In this document: positions 1 through 9,395 of the stretch, in pieces
Numbering within the stretch: position 1 is the stretch's first letter
How the letters are laid out: every line of letters begins with the position of its first letter
From: Bacillota bacterium
GTDB taxonomy: Bacteria; Bacillota; Clostridia; Saccharofermentanales; DTU023
Direction of reading: 5' to 3'
Length of the DNA stretch: 32,641 bases
Assembly: GCA_023622515.1 (NCBI GenBank)
Contig: JAMNZB010000021.1
Coordinates: 1 to 32,641 of the forward strand
Notes under the pieces: model-generated
Told to the model about the DNA's origin: nothing
Seen by the model: the letters and a program-made list of their open reading frames with translations, nothing else
Databases searched by the model: none
Position numbers and translations under genes: made by a program

Positions 1-19
1 TATCCTACTTTTCTAAGCT

Positions 20-3000
20 TTATTTCTCAAAGCCCTCGTAGGAAGCTAAGCGTTTGTAGCTGTCATATCTCTCTTGGGCAGCTTCGCTAGCCTTATCAAA
101 GATAGCCTCTACCTCTTCCGCACTATATTTTGTCCGTAAGGAGGTGTAGCGTACTTCTTTGTTCAGGAACTCACGATACTCACGCTTCGGCTCTTTGGAA
201 TCTAGGGTAAAGGGATTTTTACCTTCTTCCTTAAGGGCCGGATTATAGCGGTAGAGATGCCAGTAGCCTGTTTCAACAGCATCTTTTTCCCGTTGTTGTG
301 AAATAGCCAATCCGCCACCGCGAATACCATGGTTAATACAGGGCGCATAAGCAATAACGATAGAGGGGCCGGGCCAGGCTTCTGCTTCACGTAAGGCACG
401 TAAAGTCTGGGCTTGGTTCGCTCCCATAGCTATTTGGGCTACATAAACATAACCATAGGTCATAATCATAGCCCCAAGGTCTTTTTTCTTGACGGGCTTA
501 CCGCCGGCAGCAAATTCTGCGATAGCCCCAAGCGGTGTCGCTTTAGAGGCTTGTCCCCCGGTATTGGAGTAGACTTCTGTATCCAGGACTAAAACATTAA
601 TATCTTCACCGCTTGCCATGACGTGGTCAAGACCGCCATAACCGATGTCGTAAGCCCAGCCGTCCCCGCCAATAATCCAGGAAGAGCGTTTTACCAGGTA
701 ATCTTTGTATTGAAGAACCTTTGCGGCTAAATCTTTACCCTCACCCTTATAGGCTTCAACAAGAGCAATTAAGTCGTTTGAGAGCTTCAGCGTATTTTCA
801 TTATCGAGATAGCCTTCAAGCCAAGCATCGATAGCGGCATTCAGTTCTGCCTCTGTCGAGACTTTTCGCAGGTCTTCTACATAGGACTTAACACGCTTAC
901 GTAACTGTTTTGCGCCCATATGCATACCCAGACCATGCTCAGCGGCATCTTCAAAGAGGGAGTTGGCCCAAGCAGGACCATGACCATCTTGGTTATAGGT
1001 ATATGGTGTGGAGGGGGCGGAACCGCCGTAAATTGAAGAACAGCCTGTAGCATTGGAAATTTGCATACGGTCTCCGAAGAGTTGGGTGACAAGCTTGACG
1101 TAGGGGGTTTCACCACATCCGGCACAAGCACCGGAGAAGCAGAAGAGGGGCTCCTCAAATTGAGAACCCTTAACCGATGCTTTACCCATGGGATTCTCTT
1201 TCTTCTCAACAGTTTGTAAGAAATTCCAATTATTTTCTTGGGCGTGATTTTCTTCAAGAGGCTTCATATCCAGAGCTTTTACCGGGCAAACATTGGCACA
1301 GGAACCGCAACCGGTACAGTCTAAGGCTGAGCATTGGATAGCATATTTATATTGGCTATAAGGTTTCATGCCATCTTTGAGGGGTAGACTTTCGGGAGCT
1401 TTCCCTGCTTCTTCCTCATTCAATAAGAAGGGGCGAATAGCAGCATGAGGGCAAACATAGGAACATTGGTTGCATTGGATACACTTCTCAGAATTCCAAA
1501 CAGGAATGTTTACGGCAATCCCACGTTTTTCATATTCTGTGGTACCGGCTAACATATGACCGTCTTCGTAGCCCACAAAGGCGGAAACAGGAAGATCATC
1601 ACCTCGTTGGGCGTTAATGACATCAGCAATATTTCCTACAAAATCAGGAACCTCACGTAATTCTTTTACTTCAAGTTCTGCTTGCTTCCATGCTTCCGGA
1701 ACATTGATCTTTTTGAAACTTTCAACACCGGCTTCGACTGCCCGGTAGTTCATGTTAACAATCTCTTCACCCTTGTCCCCGTAAGAAGCAACAATGGCTT
1801 CTTTCATGTATTTAATCGCATCGTCAACAGGAATGACTTTTGTGATGGCAAAGAAGGCCGCTTGACATATGGTATTAATTCTTGAACCCAGGCCAATTTG
1901 GGCAGCCAAGTCAACCGCATTTATGGTATAGAAATTAATATCATTCTCGGCCAAGTAACGTTTCATTGAACCGGGCAAGCGTTCCTCTAATTCCTCTTCC
2001 GTCCAAACAGTATTCAGGAGGAAGGAACCGCCCTTCTTCAAGGGGGAAAGCATTTCATACTTATCGACATAACTTTGGTTGTGGCAGGCAATAAAGTCAG
2101 CACGGTCAACCAGGTAGGGAGCACGAATGGGGTCATTACCGAAACGTAAATCGGATACTGTTACCCCGCCGGATTTTTTGGAGTCATAGCTAAAGTAAGC
2201 TTGGGCGTACATGTCAGTATGATCACCAATAATCTTGATGGAGTTTTTGTTTGCCCCAACCGTTCCGTCAGAGCCAAGGCCCCAGAAACGACAAGCCACG
2301 GTGCTATCTGCAGCAATATCAATAGCCGGAGTTTTATCCAAAGAGAGACCGGTTACATCATCAACTATACCAACAGTGAATTCTTCTTTCGGCTCTTTCT
2401 TGCTCAATTCAGCAAAGACAGATACGATTTGGTCAGGAGTTGTATTTTTGGAAGAAAGCCCATAGCGACCACCAATGATAGAAGGTTTGTCCTCTACGTC
2501 TTTAAAGGCGTTAACGACATCCAGATAGAGGGGTTCACCGGCAGCACCCGGTTCTTTCGTACGGTCAAGAACAGCAATACTTTTTACGCTCTTAGGAATA
2601 GCGGCAAGCAATTTTTCATTAACAAAGGGACGATATAAGCGAACATTGATAACAGCGACTTTTTCACCCTTGCTATTTAAATAATCAACAACTTCAGAGG
2701 CTGTTTCAAAAACAGAGCCCATGCAAATAATGAGTCTTTCAGCATCTTCTGCTCCATGGTAATCAAACAATTGATAGTTATTCCCTGTGAGCTTATTAAT
2801 TTCTCCGAGATACTCTTCAACAATAGCCGGCAAAGCATTATAGAAAGGATTGGATGCTTCACGAGCTTGGAAGAAAACATCGGGGTTTTGAGCACTGCCA
2901 CGCATCATAGGATTGGTAGGCGACAAGGAACGCTCTCTGAATTTCTCAACCTCTTCTCTGTCAACCAGCTTGGCTAAGTCATCATAGTCAAGAACAGCTA

Positions 3001-3553
3001 TCTTTTGAATCTCATGTGAAGTACGGAAACCGTCAAAGAAATGTAAAAAGGGTACCCGACCTTTAATTGCCGCCAGGTGGGCTACTGCTGCCATATCATG
3101 GGCTTCTTGCACACTATTTGAGGATAAGAGGGCGAAACCGGTTTGGCGGGCAGCCATAACGTCAGAATGGTCACCAAAAATAGACAGAGCATGCGTTGCG
3201 ACCGTTCTTGCACTAACATGGAATACGCCCGGCAATAACTCACCGGCAATTTTATACATGTTAGGGATTTTTAATAACAGACCTTGCGAAGCGGTGAAGG
3301 TGGTGGTTAAGGAGCCTGTTCCCAGTGAACCGTGAACAAAACCGGCTGCACCTGCTTCAGATTGCATTTCAACAACATTTACTGTTTGGCCGAAAATATT
3401 TTTACGGCCTTCTTGTGCCCATTGGTCAACACTATCCGCCATGGGCGATGAGGGGGTAATTGGGTAAATACCGGCTACCTCGGTAAAGGCATATGCGGCC
3501 TGCGCACAAGCGGTATTACCGTCCATCATCAAATACTTTTTCTCTTTTGACAT
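20..3553 (-). CDS. nifJ: Pyruvate:ferredoxin (flavodoxin) oxidoreductase
   Basis: This 1177-residue protein has the full length of single-chain PFOR. It oxidatively decarboxylates pyruvate with CoA to acetyl-CoA and CO2 and passes electrons to ferredoxin or flavodoxin in the cytoplasm. The N-terminal pyrimidine-binding domain starts at MDGNTACAQAAYAF and contains YPITPSSPMAD. Two ferredoxin-type 4Fe-4S motifs follow, CIQCNQCSYVCP near residue 690 and CTGCGSCANVCP near 744. The proximal-cluster cysteines are CAGC near 806 and the late cysteine in APCINHG near 1071. The thiamine-diphosphate site is GDGWAYDIGYGGLDH near 961. The start is supported by AAAGGAG about seven bases upstream. It lies 148 bases downstream of pgk-tpi on the same strand, which suits a fermentative anaerobe. 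Nothing is missing, so the assignment is firm. Confidence 0.97.
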   Translation of the reverse strand: MSKEKKYLMMDGNTACAQAAYAFTEVAGIYPITPSSPMADSVDQWAQEGRKNIFGQTVNVVEMQSEAGAAGFVHGSLGTGSLTTTFTASQGLLLKIPNMYKIAGELLPGVFHVSARTVATHALSIFGDHSDVMAARQTGFALLSSNSVQEAHDMAAVAHLAAIKGRVPFLHFFDGFRTSHEIQKIAVLDYDDLAKLVDREEVEKFRERSLSPTNPMMRGSAQNPDVFFQAREASNPFYNALPAIVEEYLGEINKLTGNNYQLFDYHGAEDAERLIICMGSVFETASEVVDYLNSKGEKVAVINVRLYRPFVNEKLLAAIPKSVKSIAVLDRTKEPGAAGEPLYLDVVNAFKDVEDKPSIIGGRYGLSSKNTTPDQIVSVFAELSKKEPKEEFTVGIVDDVTGLSLDKTPAIDIAADSTVACRFWGLGSDGTVGANKNSIKIIGDHTDMYAQAYFSYDSKKSGGVTVSDLRFGNDPIRAPYLVDRADFIACHNQSYVDKYEMLSPLKKGGSFLLNTVWTEEELEERLPGSMKRYLAENDINFYTINAVDLAAQIGLGSRINTICQAAFFAITKVIPVDDAIKYMKEAIVASYGDKGEEIVNMNYRAVEAGVESFKKINVPEAWKQAELEVKELREVPDFVGNIADVINAQRGDDLPVSAFVGYEDGHMLAGTTEYEKRGIAVNIPVWNSEKCIQCNQCSYVCPHAAIRPFLLNEEEAGKAPESLPLKDGMKPYSQYKYAIQCSALDCTGCGSCANVCPVKALDMKPLEENHAQENNWNFLQTVEKKENPMGKASVKGSQFEEPLFCFSGACAGCGETPYVKLVTQLFGDRMQISNATGCSSIYGGSAPSTPYTYNQDGHGPAWANSLFEDAAEHGLGMHMGAKQLRKRVKSYVEDLRKVSTEAELNAAIDAWLEGYLDNENTLKLSNDLIALVEAYKGEGKDLAAKVLQYKDYLVKRSSWIIGGDGWAYDIGYGGLDHVMASGEDINVLVLDTEVYSNTGGQASKATPLGAIAEFAAGGKPVKKKDLGAMIMTYGYVYVAQIAMGANQAQTLRALREAEAWPGPSIVIAYAPCINHGIRGGGLAISQQREKDAVETGYWHLYRYNPALKEEGKNPFTLDSKEPKREYREFLNKEVRYTSLRTKYSAEEVEAIFDKASEAAQERYDSYKRLASYEGFEK

Positions 3554-3625
3554 CTTTCTCTCCTTTGTTCGATTATACAGAACAGCGTATTCGCCGATTC
3601 TTTCGATTGTTAAGTCGCTCTCTTA

Positions 3626-3654
3626 AGTATATCATACCAGGCTGAATTTTTAAC
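3626..3654 (-). promoter_or_regulatory. Possible nifJ promoter
   Basis: On the minus strand a GTTAAA-like -35 is followed after 17 bases by TATACT as -10, about 75 bases before the nifJ start. The -10 is good and the -35 is weak. A perfect TATAAT also exists at 3572-3577, but it would leave almost no leader ahead of the ribosome binding site. Inference from consensus only. Confidence 0.3.
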
Positions 3655-3701
3655 GAAAAATCGAATAAAAAAGCTTGTTTCCAGCACTTCAGCGCTCATT
3701 T

Positions 3702-5642
3702 TTATGCTTTTGCAATAGCCATGAATGCTTCACTGTCAAGGGAGGCTCCGCCAACCAATGCGCCGTCAATATTCTTTTGAGCAAATAGCTCTTTAGCATT
3801 AACAGGCTGAACCGATCCACCGTATAAAATTTTCATCCGACCGGCCACTTCTTTGCCGGCATACTTCTCACAAAGTGTACGAATAAAGGCACATACCTCT
3901 TCCGCTTGTTCCGGTGTCGCTGTCTTTCCTGTACCGATGGCCCAAATTGGTTCATAGGCAAGGATAATGAAGGGGAGGTCCTTTTCAGGAAGATTATTAA
4001 GAGCCGCAGCAACTTGCTTTTCGACCTTGGCAAAAGTTTCTCCTGCCTCACGCTCTTCAAGACTTTCTCCGATACAGACAATTGGACGCAAACCGAAAGA
4101 ACGGGCAGCCTCTATCTTTTGACGAATCAGCTCATCTGTTTCAGCAAAAAACTTTCTCCGCTCAGAATGTCCGAGGATGACATGGTAGACCCCCATAGCA
4201 GCCAAAAATTGCGGGGAAACCTCTCCGGTATAGGCCCCTTTTTCAGCGAAATGACAGTTTTGTGCGGCAACTTTTATTTTGCTATTACCGGTAAGCTTAA
4301 GCAAGTCCGCCAAAGCCGTGAAGGGTGGGGCAATTAGGACATCATGAACGAATTCATGCTCTAGGACAAGGAGTGCTTCCAACAACTTTCTTCCAGCCTT
4401 GGGAGATCCTAAGTTCATTTTCCAGTTACCGGCTAGCAGTTTTTTTTTCACTTGGTCTTCAAGGTTATCAATGCCCGGTAAACTCTTGCCTTCTAAAAAC
4501 TCAAGAGAAGCACCGCCGCCTGTTGAAACATGGGTAATTTTTTCAGTCAGGCCAAAACTCTCTACAGCTGCAGCCGAATCACCACCACCGACAATACTTA
4601 TTGTATCGGCCTCTGCCAGGGCCTTAGCTATGCTTTCCGTGCCTTTTGCAAAGGAAGGAAATTCGAAAACACCCATCGGACCGTTCCACACAACCGTTCC
4701 GGATGAAGCAATTAGCTCGCTGTAGGTCTCTTGAGTTTTCGGACCGATATCCATGCCCATAAAGCCGGCCCCAATTTCTTCACTGACAATGGCCTCAGCA
4801 TCAGCAGAAAATTCTTTGGCGACAAGATGATCTTCAGGCAAATAAAAGGCTACATTCTTTTTCTCCGCCTTCTCTAACAGCTCCTTAGCCAGGGCAAGTT
4901 TATCATCTTCTACCAAGGAAATGCCGACCTCCTTTCCCTTTGCTTTCAAGAAAGTATAGGCCATGGCTCCCCCAATCAGAAGATTGTCTACTTTATTCAA
5001 GAGGTTTTCAATAACTGAAATTTTATCTGAAACTTTCGCCCCGCCCAGTATGGCTGTAAAGGGGCGCTCCGGATTGGCTAAAGCTTTGCCCATTACCGCT
5101 ATTTCTTTTTCGATTAAGAAACCGGATACGGCAGGGAGAAAGTTAGCTACACCCCAGGTAGAGGCATGAGCCCTATGAGCTGTTCCGAAGGCATCATTCA
5201 CATAGATTTCCGCCATGGAGGCTAGTTCTCTTGCAAAGCCTGGATCATTCGCTTCTTCCTCCTTGTGGAAGCGTAAATTTTCAAGCAGGAGCACTTGTCC
5301 TGTTGCCAGCTCTTTTGCCTTTCTTTTTGCATCTTCCCCGATGACGTCTTGAGCAAAGAGAATGGGCCGGCCAAGCAATTCTTCCAGACGCTCAGCCACA
5401 GGCTTAAGGCTAAATTCTTCTTGGTAGCCCACACCCTTGGGCCGTCCAAGATGAGACATTAAGATTAATTTTCCGCCCTTATCCAAGATATAGCGAATTG
5501 TGGGCAGGGCTCCTCGAATACGTTTATCATCGCTTATTATTCCGCTTTTTTTATCCAGTGGCACATTAAAGTCAACTCGGCAAAGTAGTCTTTTGCCTTC
5601 TATTTCAATATCTCTTACCGTCTTTTTTGCTAATTGTTCCAT
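3702..5642 (-). CDS. pgk-tpi: Bifunctional phosphoglycerate kinase / triosephosphate isomerase fusion
   Basis: This 646-residue protein joins two complete glycolytic enzymes. Residues 1 to about 395 are phosphoglycerate kinase: RVDFNVPLD near 22, HLGRPKG near 64, GGAKVSDKI near 200, [10 protein letters not shown] near 350 and [11 protein letters not shown] near 372. Residues 402-646 are triosephosphate isomerase with all catalytic residues: Lys408 in NWKMN, His492 in GHSERR and Glu564 in [10 protein letters not shown]. The junction is three lysines, residues 399-401, encoded by nine consecutive A. The start has AAAGGAACCAT ahead of ATG. A covalent Pgk-Tim enzyme is known from Thermotoga maritima, where a free Pgk was also isolated; most bacteria keep two genes. 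No separate tpi lies in this window. nifJ follows on the same strand. Function is certain. Whether the fusion is the only product is open. Confidence 0.97.
   Translation of the reverse strand: MEQLAKKTVRDIEIEGKRLLCRVDFNVPLDKKSGIISDDKRIRGALPTIRYILDKGGKLILMSHLGRPKGVGYQEEFSLKPVAERLEELLGRPILFAQDVIGEDAKRKAKELATGQVLLLENLRFHKEEEANDPGFARELASMAEIYVNDAFGTAHRAHASTWGVANFLPAVSGFLIEKEIAVMGKALANPERPFTAILGGAKVSDKISVIENLLNKVDNLLIGGAMAYTFLKAKGKEVGISLVEDDKLALAKELLEKAEKKNVAFYLPEDHLVAKEFSADAEAIVSEEIGAGFMGMDIGPKTQETYSELIASSGTVVWNGPMGVFEFPSFAKGTESIAKALAEADTISIVGGGDSAAAVESFGLTEKITHVSTGGGASLEFLEGKSLPGIDNLEDQVKKKLLAGNWKMNLGSPKAGRKLLEALLVLEHEFVHDVLIAPPFTALADLLKLTGNSKIKVAAQNCHFAEKGAYTGEVSPQFLAAMGVYHVILGHSERRKFFAETDELIRQKIEAARSFGLRPIVCIGESLEEREAGETFAKVEKQVAAALNNLPEKDLPFIILAYEPIWAIGTGKTATPEQAEEVCAFIRTLCEKYAGKEVAGRMKILYGGSVQPVNAKELFAQKNIDGALVGGASLDSEAFMAIAKA
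4440..4448 (-). other. A9 slippery run at the Pgk/Tpi domain junction
   Basis: On the coding strand the junction reads GTG AAA AAA AAA CTG, codons 398-402, so nine A lie in a row. One A fewer leads to TAG after AAC TGC. One A more, or a -1 ribosomal slip, leads to TAA after ACT GCT AGC CGG. Either event gives a stand-alone Pgk of about 400-405 residues. The run also contains the classic -1 heptamer A AAA AAA in the correct phase. The sequence is directly seen; slippage itself is inferred. Confidence 0.6.
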
Positions 5643-5746
5643 ATGGTTCCTTTCCTCATTATCTACCTGTTCCTTATCTGCACCTCTCTGTTTTTGACAG
5701 TTCGGTCACATAGGGAACAGCAAATACTTCTTCCTGCTTGATAGCA

Positions 5747-5774
5747 CTGAAAGATGATACAATCCTATTATAAT
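5747..5774 (+). promoter_or_regulatory. Putative promoter for the glycosyltransferase-PHP pair
   Basis: CTGAAA (4 of 6 matches to a sigma-A -35) is followed after 16 bases by a perfect TATAAT at 5769-5774, which is 67 bases before the next plus-strand ATG. The same spot contains TATTATAATA, which also reads as TATAAT on the minus strand, so a divergent pgk-tpi promoter could overlap it. The gap 5643-5841 holds no gene. Confidence 0.4.
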
Positions 5775-5841
5775 ACAAGCGATTATATACTTCACAGGAA
5801 TTGTCTGCCGGCAATTTCTGCGAAAAATCAAGGAGCGATCA

Positions 5842-6828
5842 ATGAAAAAAATAACCGTGCTGCTCCCAGCCTTTAACGAAGCCGCGCAAATTCCCCATAC
5901 CGTCCGTGAACTCGAGAAGCATATTCCAAAGGCCTACGACTACCGCCTCCTCTTCATCGATGACGGCTCGACGGATGAGACTTGGAAGATCTTAGAGGAA
6001 CTCGCAAGTAATAACCCACGTATTGAGGGGCTACGCTTTTCCCGCAACTTCGGCAAAGAAGCGGCCCTGATTGCCGGCCTGGCCGAAGCTGAGGCTGATG
6101 CCGTAATTATTATGGATTGTGACTTGCAACATCCCCCTCGCTATATTCCGGAAATGCTTTCTTTATGGGAAAGCGGTTTTGACATTGTTGATGGCGTAAA
6201 AGAAGAACGGCAAACAGAATCAAAATCTTCACGAGGGGCAGCTAATCTTTTTTACGCCCTGTTTGCCGGTTTAAGCAATATCGACTTGAAGAATGCTTCT
6301 GACTTTAAGTTGCTTGATAAAAAGGTCGTTGATGTCTTAAAACAAATGCCGGAACAGGTCAGTTTTTTTCGCGCACAAGCGGAGTGGGTTGGCTTTCCCA
6401 GAACCAGTATGCCTTTTAGCGTAGATGAAAGAAAATACGGGGAAGGCAAATGGTCGCTAAAAAGTTTAATGAAGCTGGCTATCCAAGGGATAACCGCCTA
6501 CTCCAATAAGCCGCTGGCTATTTTCTTCCTCTTAGCTGCTCTCTTGCTTGTTATCACTATTTTCTTCGGTCTTGCCATGCTCTTCAGTCCTGCCGGAACC
6601 GCCTATGAAGCAGATTTTGCTCTTGCTTCCCTATTAAACAATATGGAACGGCTTATCTTTCTCCTACTCCTTATAGCAGCCCTTATTTTCGGGGGACTGG
6701 GAATTTTAAGCTTGTACCTGGCTAGAATCTATCAGGAAGTTATGCGGCGGCCACGTTACATTATTGCTGGACGTCTTACTAAAGCAGACCGCCAGCCGGA
6801 AAAAAGAGAAGAAAAATATGAATCCTAA
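5842..6828 (+). CDS. Family 2 glycosyltransferase, polyprenyl-phosphate sugar transferase type
   Basis: A 328-residue DPM1/GtrB-like glycosyltransferase. The N-terminal GT-A domain opens with KITVLLPAFNE, has DDGS at residues 40-43 for nucleotide-sugar binding, and the metal-binding D92-x-D94 in MDCDLQHPP. After about residue 224 come two hydrophobic segments (roughly 225-250 and 270-297), then a short basic cytoplasmic tail. This is the layout of enzymes that move glucose or another sugar from a nucleotide donor to undecaprenyl phosphate at the inner membrane face, for later use in cell-wall or teichoic-acid decoration. The ribosome binding site AAGGAG lies seven bases before ATG. Its last eleven bases overlap the start of the PHP gene, so the two are co-translated. 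The exact sugar cannot be read from the sequence. Confidence 0.88.
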   Translation: MKKITVLLPAFNEAAQIPHTVRELEKHIPKAYDYRLLFIDDGSTDETWKILEELASNNPRIEGLRFSRNFGKEAALIAGLAEAEADAVIIMDCDLQHPPRYIPEMLSLWESGFDIVDGVKEERQTESKSSRGAANLFYALFAGLSNIDLKNASDFKLLDKKVVDVLKQMPEQVSFFRAQAEWVGFPRTSMPFSVDERKYGEGKWSLKSLMKLAIQGITAYSNKPLAIFFLLAALLLVITIFFGLAMLFSPAGTAYEADFALASLLNNMERLIFLLLLIAALIFGGLGILSLYLARIYQEVMRRPRYIIAGRLTKADRQPEKREEKYES

Positions 6829-7699
6829 GTCCTCTCTGGCCGCTCTTATCGATAAAGAAACACGTCTTGGCGGCGTTGATTTTCACTTACACAGCATCTA
6901 TTCGGACGGCAGTGCAAGCCCTCGTGAAATAGTAGAAATGGCCCGTGCAGCAAACTTACGTGCTTTTTCCTTAACAGACCACGACTCTGTTCGAGGCAAT
7001 CACCTCATACAGGAAGAACTTTTACATTTGGAAAGATCCGGCTCTCATCCCCTGCCTCGTTTTATCCCGGGCCTTGAGCTCTCCCTCTATTTCCGGCAAG
7101 AAGAAATACACCTCCTTGTTTATTTTGCTGACGGACTATCCTTGGAAAAAATTAAAGTTTTCTTGCGCCGGACAGGCCATTCCCGCGAGCAGAGAAATCG
7201 GCAGATGCTTCACCGCCTAAACAACTTAGGCATTCCTATAAGCTATGAAAACCTGGATGCTATGGCGGAAAATAAACCGGGCCGGGTTCACATGGCCTTA
7301 TGGCTTATCCGTCATGGCTATGCTCTTGATGTTGATGATGCTTTTTCCAAGTATCTCGGGCGGGATGGCAAAGCCTATATTCCCCGTGAGCGCCATCCTG
7401 TTGAAGCGGCCTTTGCTTTTTTAAAGTCCTTAGATGTTGCTACTTTCCTGGCCCATCCTCAGGAATATTCTTGGGGCCGGGATAAAGAACTCGTCTTTTC
7501 TTATTTTCAAGAGCTTAAGGGCATGGGGCTTGATGGTGTAGAGGTCTTTCACAGTGAGGTCGGCAAAGAAGAACGCGACCTGTACTTTTCGGCAAGCGAA
7601 AAATTATCCCTCTACCTCGCAGCCGGAAGTGATTGGCATGGTAAAAATAAAGAGAACCGCCCACATTATACAGGCGATTCTCTCTTCATCAGTTATTGA
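6818..7699 (+). CDS. PHP-domain phosphoesterase, RNase AM/TrpH-like
   Basis: A 293-residue protein with a polymerase-and-histidinol-phosphatase (PHP) metal site: H23-x-H25 in VDFHLHSIYSDGS, T53-D54-H55-D56, a Glu near 87 in PGLELS, AHPQEY in the centre and GSDWHG near the C-terminus. The order and length fit the TrpH/YciV group (3',5'-nucleoside bisphosphate phosphatase or 5'-3' exoribonuclease RNase AM). I chose ATG 6818, preceded by AAAAGAGAAG, because the protein then begins just ahead of the conserved domain; an upstream in-frame start at 6764 lies deep inside the glycosyltransferase. The 11-base overlap indicates translational coupling to it. It ends seven bases from the convergent VanW gene. 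Substrate is inferred from family only. Confidence 0.85.
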   Translation: MNPKSSLAALIDKETRLGGVDFHLHSIYSDGSASPREIVEMARAANLRAFSLTDHDSVRGNHLIQEELLHLERSGSHPLPRFIPGLELSLYFRQEEIHLLVYFADGLSLEKIKVFLRRTGHSREQRNRQMLHRLNNLGIPISYENLDAMAENKPGRVHMALWLIRHGYALDVDDAFSKYLGRDGKAYIPRERHPVEAAFAFLKSLDVATFLAHPQEYSWGRDKELVFSYFQELKGMGLDGVEVFHSEVGKEERDLYFSASEKLSLYLAAGSDWHGKNKENRPHYTGDSLFISY

Positions 7700-7706
7700 A
7701 GTCAAA

Positions 7707-9395
7707 CTAACCTCCTATGGGAGGAGGGCTCGTTGGGCGTGCTGTTTCACCTTCTTTCGTTCGATAGACAGGAATCAAGCTGCCGTCCGGAGCTTCTTCA
7801 TAGTAGATGATTTCTGCAGCTTCTCCGGAACTGGGATCCGTCTTGTCCGCATCTTTTTTGTTCACATAAACTACACCTTCAAATCCGGGATAGGTATGGT
7901 CATACAATAGTTCCGACTTTAGCAGTTGCCCGCTTGTACCATAAAAGTTACGGTATACCTTGACATGGCGGTTTGGTCTTGGAGCTACTTTTACCTCTGT
8001 CGTGTCAGCCGGAATATCATCATTCTGCTCTTCGATAGGTTCTTTATCGAGTTTTATTTGCTCGAGCTCTTCGACATATAAATCAATCTTGGCGTTATCG
8101 GGATTAGCCGGGCCATAGAAGGAAAAGCTGAGAGTCGCTCCGTCAAAATATGCGGTAATAACATAGGGGTAGTCGCTGGTATTCGTAAAGACAAGGTCAG
8201 ACCAATCGGAAACCATGCAGTCGGTGCCGATTGGTGTGTAATTAACCGGTGTAGAGTGGAAATTGTGCACATCAATACGCATATTAGCACGAACGGCAGC
8301 AATATAGAGGGTCGTGCTGGGTTGGCAGAGACCACCGCCGACACCCAGACTGTCATTGCCATATTGGTCTTGTACACCGGCAGCGACAAAGCCGTTGGCC
8401 TGTGTCATAGGGCCGATTGTTTGATGAAAGGAAAAGCTTTCGCCCGGATTGATGATTGTTCCGTGGATACGGTCAGCAGCCAGTTTTACATTCAAATTTC
8501 TTGCTTCGGAATAGGACATGATTGGTGTGGAAGCTGAGTCAACAAAACCTAAAAGCTCATTCAACTCTTTTGCTGTCTTCCCTGCCTCTGAGATTTTTAC
8601 GTCAAGCTTTATTTCTTTGGTAAATTCTTTCTTAGTGAGAGCATCGCGAATCTGACGTTCTAATTTATCCTCGCCAAGTAGCTCTCTCTCTTCTCTTTCG
8701 TCTTCAAAAACAAATTCGCCGGTCTCAAAATTAAAATCAATAGCCCTGGCCTCACCGCCATCTTGGTTGACCTCATCTTTTAGCTTGGCAAATCCGATTT
8801 GGAAAGCACTTTCATCAATACGGAAGGCATCATTTAAAATTACTTTTCGGCCAAAAATCTTCCGGCTCTCCTTTATGGCCTCTTCCATTATGGCGTCAAT
8901 ATCAAGGCGAAGCCCCAGGTCATAAGGGGTCATCCGCAAAACATCATCTTTATTATCGGAATATATAAAGCTGTAGCTGCCCAAATTTTTTAACAAGTTT
9001 TCTTCGCTATTTTCAATGGTGCGCACAGCCTCTGCATAGGTCTTCCCACCAAGGTCAGCACTCTTGTAGCGAATCCCTTGCGCTATTTCACCCTCCGGGG
9101 CTGCTTTGGCTTCCCCGGCAGGCTCAAGACAAGTCAGGCAGGCTTCCAGCTGGTAGAGCCTGGTATAGCGTTGATAGGCATAAACACTAAAGCCTAAGGC
9201 GATAACAAGGAGTAGGAGCAGAACCGCCAAGGTAATTTTGCTGCGGCGGGCGTACTTAATTTCCCTTGCTTGCTTATTGTCTCTCTTTTTCGCCTGACTA
9301 ACCGGAACATTTGTTTTTTTTGCCTTAGTCTGCCTACTTAGTTTGCTTTGTTTAGTCTGTTTATTTTTTTTCCTTCTATCAACATTCTTTTTCAT
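7707..9395 (-). CDS. VanW family protein with N-terminal membrane anchor
   Basis: A 562-residue envelope protein. The first 50 residues are very rich in Lys and Arg, and a single membrane span follows (about 53-76), so the rest should be outside. The middle (about 100-275) resembles the putative peptidoglycan-binding domain often found before VanW. The VanW domain spans about 290-430, with NPGESFSFHQTIGP, GVGGGLCQPSTTLY and NFHSTPVNYTPIGTD. The C-terminus is Pro-rich. VanW was first seen in vancomycin-resistance clusters, but its biochemical role is not established, and nothing here indicates resistance. The ATG overlaps the stop of the upstream NlpC/P60 gene by one base (TAATG), so the two are translationally coupled and probably act together at the wall. 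A CCTCC/GGAGG hairpin sits at the very 3' end (7710-7723). Confidence 0.9.
   Translation of the reverse strand: MKKNVDRRKKNKQTKQSKLSRQTKAKKTNVPVSQAKKRDNKQAREIKYARRSKITLAVLLLLLVIALGFSVYAYQRYTRLYQLEACLTCLEPAGEAKAAPEGEIAQGIRYKSADLGGKTYAEAVRTIENSEENLLKNLGSYSFIYSDNKDDVLRMTPYDLGLRLDIDAIMEEAIKESRKIFGRKVILNDAFRIDESAFQIGFAKLKDEVNQDGGEARAIDFNFETGEFVFEDEREERELLGEDKLERQIRDALTKKEFTKEIKLDVKISEAGKTAKELNELLGFVDSASTPIMSYSEARNLNVKLAADRIHGTIINPGESFSFHQTIGPMTQANGFVAAGVQDQYGNDSLGVGGGLCQPSTTLYIAAVRANMRIDVHNFHSTPVNYTPIGTDCMVSDWSDLVFTNTSDYPYVITAYFDGATLSFSFYGPANPDNAKIDLYVEELEQIKLDKEPIEEQNDDIPADTTEVKVAPRPNRHVKVYRNFYGTSGQLLKSELLYDHTYPGFEGVVYVNKKDADKTDPSSGEAAEIIYYEEAPDGSLIPVYRTKEGETARPTSPPPIGG

Noticed and set aside
2201-2638. 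145-residue plus-strand frame opposite nifJ
   Set aside because: Antisense to the conserved PFOR middle region; no supporting signal.
3572-3577. Perfect TATAAT before nifJ
   Set aside because: It would start transcription almost at the ribosome binding site and has no -35 at 16-18 bases.
3667-3696. Possible terminator after pgk-tpi
   Set aside because: AGCGC/GTGCT is only five pairs with a G-T, and ten bases separate it from the T6 run. Too weak to call.
7710-7723. CCTCC/GGAGG hairpin at the VanW stop as a terminator
   Set aside because: The stem is five pairs and no T-run follows on either strand.
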